Assembly: GCA_016199325.1 (NCBI GenBank)
Contig: JACQGW010000383.1
Span: 1 to 11,393 of the forward strand
Source: Chloroflexota bacterium
GTDB lineage: Bacteria > Chloroflexota > Dehalococcoidia > JACQGW01
Direction of reading: 5' to 3'
Length of the DNA stretch: 11,393 bases
The position numbers and the translations under genes were made by a program. Below the pieces are notes generated by a model. That model saw only the letters and a list, made by a program, of their open reading frames with translations. It was not told where the DNA came from and did no database searches. The stretch's first letter is position 1. Every line of letters starts with the position of its first letter. Positions 5,809 through 11,393 of this stretch are shown one piece after another.

Positions 5809-6751
5809 CCATCAGTTGGTGAGGTATTGCTGGTGCCTGAAGAAGTCGTTGGACGCAATGGCGTTGTCATCACGGACTGGCTGCTGAAGAGCTGCATCCT
5901 GAGTGCGGCACCCATCATCCAGCGGTTCTTCCCCGCCACAACGGAGATCCTCATGCCGGGCGGACGTGTGCCTGAGGTCGGTGAAGTGTTTCGCCAGCAG
6001 GATCTCGCGCGCACGCTGCGGGCCATCGCCGAAGAGGGCGTGGATACCTTCTATAACGGCTGGCTTGCCCGGGCAGTGGTAGACCAGATTCGATCCAAAC
6101 GGGGGCATCCTGACCATGGAGGACATGGCGCGTGCCTGGAGCACCGTCAACCCCGAGGATGCGCTGGCGATTCCCTATCGCGACCACCTGTTCTACACGC
6201 CGGATCTGGGGTCCTCCGGGGGGACGACGGTCTTGCAGATTCTCAAACTGCTGGAGCCGTTCGATCTTTCGGACCTGGGACCTGCCCACCCCGACTACCT
6301 CCACCTTGCCATCGAGGCGTGCAAGGTGGTGTGGCAGGATAGGTTCGAGACCGTTGGCGACCCCGCCTCCATGCCGATTCCGCAGGAGGAGCTCCTATCC
6401 GAAAACCACATCCTCATGCTTCGGGAGAAGCTGCGCCGTGCTCTGGAAGGACTGCAAGGTTTGCACGTCGCACGGCCCGGCTCCAGTGGTGCGGGTGCGC
6501 CGAACACCGCCCACCTTCTTGCAGTGGACGGGGAGGGAAACCTGGCGTCGATGACGTTGACCCATGCTATGGCCTTCGGTTCACTGGCGGTGGTGCCTGG
6601 CACCGGCATCGTGCTGAACGGCGGCATGTGTGCGTATGATCCCCATCCCGGCCCTCCGAACAGCGTGGGCCCCTGGAAACGGCCCGCACAGCGCATGTCG
6701 CCAATGGTGGCGTCCAGAGCCGGCATGCCGGCACTCGCCATCGGCAGTCCC
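5809..6751 (+). pseudogene. Gamma-glutamyltransferase remnant: 5' truncated, frameshifted, 3' truncated
   Basis: GGT homology starts immediately after the PTE stop and in the same frame: EVLLVPEEVVGRNGVVITDWL, then LPGGR-like MPGGRVPEVGE, DLARTLRAIAEEGVDTFYNGWLARAVVDQIRSKRG (up to 6105). It continues in the +1 frame from 6106 onward (GILTMEDMARAWS, GSSGGTTVLQILKLLE), so there is a frameshift at the G5 run 6101-6105. The small-subunit region retains the catalytic threonine context NTAHLLAVDGEGNLASMT (T131 of the 6116 frame) and VVPGTGIVLNGGM, RPAQRMSPMVASRAGMPALAIGSP. Roughly the first 130 residues of a normal 530-aa GGT and everything after GSP are absent. The family cleaves and transfers gamma-glutamyl groups after autocleavage at the threonine; this copy cannot be functional. 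TTG 5827 is the only early start, with no convincing RBS. Confidence 0.85.
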
Positions 6752-8092
6752 TACGTCAAGGCGCTGGTCCCCTCCGCGCACCAGGAGGACAACTTCGGCC
6801 ACATCTACTCCAATGGGGTCTTGCAGCTCCAGAACGCCATCAACTTCGGCTGGATCGGCCAGCGGACGGTCCACAGCTACCTCGGCCTCTCATTTGGCGT
6901 CGACCTGCGGGCTGGCCCCACACCCCGGCCGCAGACGGCCCAGCTCGTCGATCCCTACACGCTCTACTGGCGGCTGCCGCTGATCTCGGCGCTCGACGAC
7001 CTTTCGGATGCGCCGATCTATCGCCATTTCCTCTCCCATCCGACGTTTGACGACTACTGGAAGTCGTACAGCATGAAGAACAAGTACGCCGAGGTCGACG
7101 TGCCGGCCCTGTTCATTGCGGGTTGGTACGACAACCTCATCCACGAGGTCTTGAAGTGCTTCGTCGGTTGGAAGAGCCAGGCGAGAACGGCGGCGGTGCG
7201 GGCGCAGACGAGGATCCTGATCGGCCCGTGGCACCACCGCGGGTTCGGCAGCGCAGCGCCCAACGGCGATCTCGACTTCGGGCCGGCCGCGGCGGTGGAC
7301 CTCGGCGCCGTCCACCTCCGCTGGTACGACCGGCGACTGAAGGGGATCGACAACGGCATCGACCAGGAGGCTGCCATCCGGCTCTTCGTCATGGGCGCCA
7401 ACGTGTGGCGCGATGAGCACGAGTGGCCGCTGGCGCGGACACAGTTCACGCCCTACTATCTCCACAGTCGGGGCCGGGCGAACTCGCTCTTTGGCGACGG
7501 CGAGCTGAGCACGACGCCGCCGACGGACGAGCCGGCCGACTCGTTCACGTACGATCCGGCCAACCCGGTCCCCACGCTGGGCGGACCGAACTTCGTCTTG
7601 CCGGAGACGATCGGGGCCAGGGATCGCCGGCCGGTCGAGCGAAGGGACGACGTGCTGGTGTACACGACGGCACCACTCGCCGAAGACGTCGAGGTGACCG
7701 GACCGATCGATCTGAACCTCTACGCGGCGTCGAGTGTGCCGGACACCGACTTCACGGCGACGCTGGTCGACGTTCATCCGGACGGCAGGGCGATCATCCT
7801 CTGTGACGGGATCGTCCGGGCACGCGCTCGCGAGTCGCTCGAAGAGCCGACCTCGATCGATCCCGGCAAGGTCTACGCCTATCGGATCCCGCTCTGGGAG
7901 ACGAGCAACGTCTTCAAGGCGGGGCACCGGATTCGGGTGGAGATCTCGAGCAGCAATTTCCCGCGGTTCTGCCGCAATTTGAACACCGGGGAGGATTTCG
8001 CCACCGGGACCCGGATGGCGATCGCCCACCAGACCGTCCTGCACGACGCGCGCTCCCCTTCACACGTCGTGCTGCCGGTGATTCCAGCGTGA
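6752..8092 (+). pseudogene. CocE/NonD-type hydrolase (X-Pro dipeptidyl-peptidase S15 family), N-terminal part missing, fused to GGT remnant
   Basis: From YVKALVPSAHQEDNFGHIYSNG onward the sequence is the C-terminal two thirds of a CocE/NonD family serine hydrolase. It includes the cap region, then the Asp in FIAGWYDN (D339 counting from ATG 6116) and the His in LIGPWHHRGFG (about H374). After these comes the C-terminal jelly-roll with VLVYTTAPLAEDVEVTGPIDLNLYAAS and GHRIRVEISSSNFPRF. The N-terminal part with the oxyanion-hole Tyr and the GxSYxG nucleophile is missing, so the triad lacks Ser. There is no stop or frame change at the joint, so ATG 6116 to 8092 reads as one 658-aa chimera with GGT. 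The family hydrolyses esters, beta-lactam side chains or Xaa-Pro peptides. The downstream TGA is normal. Confidence 0.85.
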
Positions 8093-8113
8093 TCACGGGC
8101 GGCGGTTGGCCGA

Positions 8114-8142
8114 TTGACAGCATTCCCGCGGGCCAGTACAAT
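8114..8142 (+). promoter_or_regulatory. Near-perfect sigma-70 promoter
   Basis: TTGACA (8114-8119), 17-bp spacer, TACAAT (8137-8142), 11 of 12 consensus bases. Transcription should start near 8149, giving a leader of about 94 nt to ATG 8243 and possibly continuing into the glycosyltransferase. The -35 context CGATTGACAGC is identical to that of the sigma-factor promoter. Confidence 0.8.
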
Positions 8143-8154
8143 CCAGCGAGCCGG

Positions 8155-8191
8155 CCATCCGTTCAATCCGCTCCCCGAATCCGTTGACAGC
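8155..8191 (+). repeat. 37-bp dispersed repeat, copy 2
   Basis: This matches the minus strand of 3340-3376 at 34 of 37 bases and also ends in TTGACAGC (TTGACA at 8184-8189). No -10 box at 16-19 bp follows, so this TTGACA is not called as a promoter. Confidence 0.8.
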
Positions 8192-8242
8192 GGTTTCCTG
8201 AGCAGCCGTTCGTTCAGTCTGGGAGGACAGGAGGAGGTCTCC

Positions 8243-8365
8243 ATGATGGACATGCTCAGCATCGCGTACAACAGCAAGAAGGTGGGCTCGCCGATCACGT
8301 CCTGGAACGACCTGCTGCGGAAGGAGATCGACGGCAACTGGAACAAGACCGTCGGGCAGTCGTGA
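8243..8365 (+). pseudogene. Small ORF, probable fragment of an ABC transporter substrate-binding protein
   Basis: 40 aa from ATG 8243, with GGAGGAGG only 5 nt upstream. The sequence MLSIAYNSKKVGSPITSWNDLLRKE resembles the mid-protein segment of extracellular solute-binding proteins (a strand reading 'xxxYN', K-V-x-P, then T/S-S-W-x-D-L-L-x-P/K-E). That segment normally lies 120-150 residues into a 350-400 aa lipoprotein. There is no signal peptide or lipobox and nothing of the ligand-binding lobes on either side. The likeliest history is a deletion that joined the transporter promoter, RBS and ATG to an internal piece, followed by loss of the 3' part. A genuine microprotein is possible because the expression signals are excellent. 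Moderate confidence in the family resemblance. Confidence 0.5.
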
Positions 8366-8381
8366 TGATCGTCGGCGAACC

Positions 8382-10928
8382 GTGCCATCCGTCGCGCTCA
8401 TCGCCATTCTTGCGCTGGCCGCGTATCTGCGCCTGGCGCACGCCGATCTCGCCGAGTTCAAGCGCGACGAGGCCACGGCCGCCCTGATGGCGCTCGACCT
8501 GCTGGCGGGCCGGCGGTTCCCCCTCGTGGGGCTGGGAACCTCGGTCCCCGGCCTGGAGAACGGCCCGCTCTTCATCTAACTGATTGCGCTGCCGCTTGCC
8601 CTGGCCCGAGACGGCGCGCTCGCCTCGGCATTCGTCGGGCTGCTCAACGTCGGGGCGGTCTTCTTCTCGTACCGGGCCGCTGATCGCGTCTTCGGCCGGG
8701 TTCCGGCGCTCTGCACGGCGGCGGCCTATGCCGCCGGCAGTTGGGCGGTGCTGTTCTCGCGGAAGCTCTGGCCCAACGAGGCGATGCCGCTGTTCAGCGC
8801 CCTGTTGGCCCTGGCGCTGGTGGAGGCCGTCGCCGAAGGCCGGCAACGCGGCGTGCTCCTGGCCGGGCTCTGGCTCGGCGTGCTGGTGAACCTCCACGTG
8901 TCGGGCATCCTCTTCGTGCCGGTCGCCCTCGGCGCGCTGCTCCTGCGGCCACGGCTCCTCTGGTCGCGCGCTGCGCTCGGCAGTGCCGGCACAGCGCTGG
9001 CGGTCTCCGCGCCGTTGCTCGTCCACGAACTCCAGCGTGGCTGGCCCGGCCTCCAGGCGCTGCGCTCAGCCGCCGGCGGCGCGGCGACCGCCGACACCCT
9101 CGCAATCGAGCATGCCGCCACGCTGATTGGTCCGCGGGCGTGGGCGGTCGTGGCCGGCGACGCCGGCCCCGATTTCGATGCGCTTGCCTGGTCGAGCGAC
9201 TGGCTCGATGGCCCTGGTGCCACGTTCCTGGTTGTCGGCGTCGCCGTCGCACTCGCCCGCCTTGCCGTCACGTTCGCCTCCCGCCGGCGGCCGGGAGCAT
9301 CCGGCGGACGAGCGAAGTCCACACCATCACTCTCTGCGCCGCCATCACGAGGGCCGGACGATCGCCCTGCCGAGCGGGGGCAGGTGCAGGTCGCCTCCGA
9401 CTGGCGCGCGATCGCCGCCGTCCTCATCTGGCTGATCGTCCCCCTGGCCGTGTCGTCGCGCCGGGTCCTCCCGTTCCAGGCCCATTACCTCATCCCGCTG
9501 ATTCCGGCGATCTTCCTCTTCGCCGGCCTGGGGATCGCGGCTCCCGTGCTGGCGGCGCGCCGGTGGTTGCCGTCGAGACGGAGCCTCCTCCTCGCCGCCG
9601 CGATCCCCGCCGGGTATCTCGCCTGGTCGGCCGCCGTCCAGGTCCAACACTTCGAGGCGTTCTACCATATCGTGGAGACTGCCGGCGCCCGCACGCTCTA
9701 CGGCAGTCCCCTGGCTCACCGGCGCGCGGCTCTTGACCATGCGCTGGCGCTCGGCGCCGGGCGCCCGATCGCTTTCGTGATGGGCGCCGGCTCCGATGGC
9801 GACGGCTCTCTTCCCCTCGTCCTGTCGTTTCTGGCGCCAGAGGTCGATCTGCGGGTTGCCGGTGCCAACGGTCAGGTCGTCCTCGGCGTCGAGTCGGCGC
9901 TCTACGTCGTCGCCCCGTCCGCCGAGCCAACTGCCCGCGAGCTGCTCGGCCGAGTCGGACGGACCGCCGGCCCTTCGGCCCCGTTGCCCGGCTCGCCGCG
10001 CGGCTACGACTATTTCTTCGTGGCGGCAGGGGAACTGTCCACCGGCGTTTCCCCGCTCGCCCGGCTGGAGAACGGGTTGGCGCTTGTGGCGGTCGATCTG
10101 CCCGGCTCCCTGGCGCCCGGCGCTCCCGTACCACTGGTTGCTCGGTGGCGCGTCCAGTGGACGCCGGAACCGGGCGAGTCGGCCCTTTTCTTCCACCTGC
10201 TGGACGAGCGTGGCAACGGGATCGCCGGCCAGGATCGGGCCGGACTCCAGACCGGCGATCTGCTCCCCGGCAGCGAAATCCTGTCCTGGGCGGTGATCAC
10301 GACGCCGCGCGCACTCCCTCCGGGCCGGTACTGGCTGGACGCCGGCGTCTATTCGGCGCGAGAGGTCCGACGCGTTCCTGTCCTCGACCGCGCTGGTGCG
10401 CCGGCCGGCGACGCCATCCGGCTTGGACCGCTCAAGGTGCCGGTTCCTCCCGCCGCACCGGCCGAATCACCGCCGCTGGCGCTGTTCGGCGACGGCGTCA
10501 CGCTCGAAGCTGCGGCCATTGGCATCGGCCAGGCGGACGAGCTCGCACGGCAGCCGGCCATCCCCGGCGGAATCGGTGCCATGCCGGTAGTGGCCCGGGC
10601 GGGGGACCGAATCGCCGTGGAGCTTGCCTGGCGAGTGAATCGCCGACCTGCCCGTGCCTACACGGTGTTCGTCCACGTCGTCGATGCGAGCGGATGGGTC
10701 CTCGCGCAGCACGACGGCGAGCCGATGAACCAGGCATATCCGACGCCTCTCTGGGACCGGGGCGAGCGGATCGTGGATCTCCACACTATCGGCCTCCCAT
10801 CGGAGCTCCCGCCGGGCCGCTATGAGGTCCTCGCCGGGCTCTACGACCGAGCCTCGCTCGTTCGGATCGGCCGGATCGATGCCGATGGGGACAGCGCCGA
10901 GGTGGGCAACCTTGACGTCCGACGGTGA
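8382..10928 (+). pseudogene. ArnT/PMT-like (GT39/GT83-type) membrane glycosyltransferase interrupted by an in-frame TAA
   Basis: One frame runs from GTG 8382 to TGA 10928 (about 848 codons), broken only by TAA at 8577-8579 (codon 66; context LFI*LIALPLA, where Tyr TAC would restore it). The N-terminus has a first TM (SVALIAILALAAYLRL) and the loop AEFKRDEATAALMALDLL with the D29-E30 pair expected of polyprenyl-phosphate-sugar-using GT-C enzymes. Many hydrophobic helices follow to about 9630. After that come extracytoplasmic domains, including two similar beta-rich repeats (about 10070-10360 and 10510-10870). Such enzymes glycosylate lipids or proteins on the outer face of the membrane. The only later start in frame (GTG 8748) would cut off the catalytic loop, so truncation probably inactivates it. 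No strong RBS precedes GTG 8382; the gene follows the small ORF by 16 nt and may share its promoter. Frame conservation beyond the stop suggests a recent mutation or a base error. Confidence 0.8.
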
Positions 10929-11082
10929 TTTCAGGGCTCGGGGTTTCTGCGAGCCGCTCCAGTGGAACACCACAGGAGTACTGATGGATAGCGCCCGTCG
11001 AAAGTTGACGTAATGACGCATGACGCATGAAATCGGCAGGCTGCATCCATCATGATCAGTGAGGCATACCGCTGGCGCGTGC
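10929..11082. other. Convergent intergenic region
   Basis: 154 bases between the convergent glycosyltransferase and MFS genes. A weak hairpin GGCTCG (10935-10940) / CGAGCC (10950-10955) with a 9-nt loop and no T-run could act as a terminator. A short direct duplication, TGACGCA twice, lies near 11013-11026. Nothing else supported. Confidence 0.45.
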
Positions 11083-11393
11083 TCACCCGGTTCTCAAATC
11101 GGCGCGCGCCGGTCGCCAGCGGAAGGCCGGCACGCGGCTGGCGAGGACGAGCGCGCCGGCGACGACGAGGACGCCGTTCGTGATGATCGTTGCCGGGGCG
11201 CCGATGGTGCTGGTCAGCAGGCCGGCCTCGAGATGCCCGACCGGCGATATGCCGATGCCGAGGACCCAGACGCCGACCGCCCGCCCGCGCTGATCCTCCG
11301 GCACCGCGTACTGCATCAGCGTTTGCTGGAGAGTATCGAAGGTGGCCGAGCTGGCGCCGACCACCAGCATGATGGCGATGGCGATGGGCAAGC
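11083..11393 (-). CDS. MFS transporter, C-terminal part (5' end beyond window)
   Basis: The frame is open to the right edge and ends at TGA 11085-11083, giving about 103 visible residues. It contains the last transmembrane helices of a major facilitator protein of the DHA3/EntS-like exporter type. Visible are a helix at the edge (IAIAIMLVVGASSATF), the loop LMQYAVPEDQRGRAVGVWVLG with the RGRxxG motif typical of this family, then GISPVGHLEAGLLTSTIGAPATIITNGVLVVAGALVL and a short basic tail. The role would be export of small molecules from the cytoplasm; substrate unknown. Convergent with the glycosyltransferase, so not part of its operon. Full length (about 400 aa) cannot be judged. Confidence 0.8.
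   Translation of the reverse strand, partial: LPIAIAIMLVVGASSATFDTLQQTLMQYAVPEDQRGRAVGVWVLGIGISPVGHLEAGLLTSTIGAPATIITNGVLVVAGALVLASRVPAFRWRPARADLRTG

Larger units (their letters stand above)
8093..8242 (+). other. Intergenic region with promoter and long leader
   Basis: No gene. It holds a near-consensus promoter (8114-8142), the second copy of the 37-bp repeat (8155-8191) inside the predicted leader, and the strong ribosome binding site GGAGGAGG (8230-8237). Confidence 0.75.

Noticed and set aside
6890..8044. 384-codon minus-strand ORF opposite CocE
   Set aside because: Antisense shadow with Arg/Val/Asp-rich composition and no recognisable domain.
8184..8218. Second promoter using TTGACA inside the 37-bp repeat
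   Set aside because: The only -10-like hexamer (TTCAGT, 8213-8218) is 23 bp away, outside the workable range.

Overview
The window is GC-rich, with GTG/TTG starts, near-consensus housekeeping promoters and dispersed palindromes whose frames translate to the CVML(S)..SEAS / AAAQHDAGG junk peptides often seen in Chloroflexota. From this and the gene content I infer a member of the Thermomicrobia/Sphaerobacter side of Chloroflexota. This is a judgement from style, not a database match.

Layout. (1) 1-1047, minus: an LPG-synthase-type multi-pass membrane protein, open at the left edge, whose C-terminus is read out of a 7-nt tandem repeat. (2) 1048-1338: a repeat-rich spacer with a 38-bp-arm palindrome and further heptamer repeats. 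(3) 1339-2394, minus: an RpoD/SigA-type sigma factor under a perfect TTGACA-17-TATAAT promoter that lies in the end of the next gene. (4) 2471-3127, minus: an amidohydrolase missing the middle of its barrel. (5) 3128-3551: a gene-free spacer holding one copy of a 37-bp dispersed repeat. (6) 3552-3908, plus: an unrecognised 118-aa protein. (7) 3932-4608, minus: a DUF433/DUF5615 toxin-antitoxin pair overlapping by 4 bases. (8) 4768-5808, plus: an intact phosphotriesterase-family hydrolase with its own promoter. (9) 5809-8092, plus: a 5'-truncated, frameshifted gamma-glutamyltransferase fused in frame to a CocE/NonD hydrolase that has lost its nucleophile half. (10) 8093-8365: a strong promoter and ribosome binding site driving a 40-codon ORF that looks like a piece of an ABC substrate-binding protein. 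(11) 8382-10928, plus: an ArnT/PMT-like membrane glycosyltransferase with a tandem extracytoplasmic domain, interrupted by one TAA. (12) 11083-11393, minus: the C-terminal end of an MFS transporter, open at the right edge.

The most striking feature is the density of broken genes between 2471 and 8579. There is an internally deleted amidohydrolase, a truncated and frameshifted GGT, a GGT-CocE chimera, a substrate-binding-protein scrap and a nonsense-interrupted glycosyltransferase. Most joints preserve reading frame and promoters. Two copies of the 37-bp repeat sit in inverted orientation around most of this interval (3340-3376 and 8155-8191). Either this is a decaying peptide/amide-catabolism and transport locus in a repeat-rich recombination zone, or the contig carries assembly and sequencing errors. 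Read mapping would separate the two. I see no RNA genes, CRISPR array, insertion sequence or origin.
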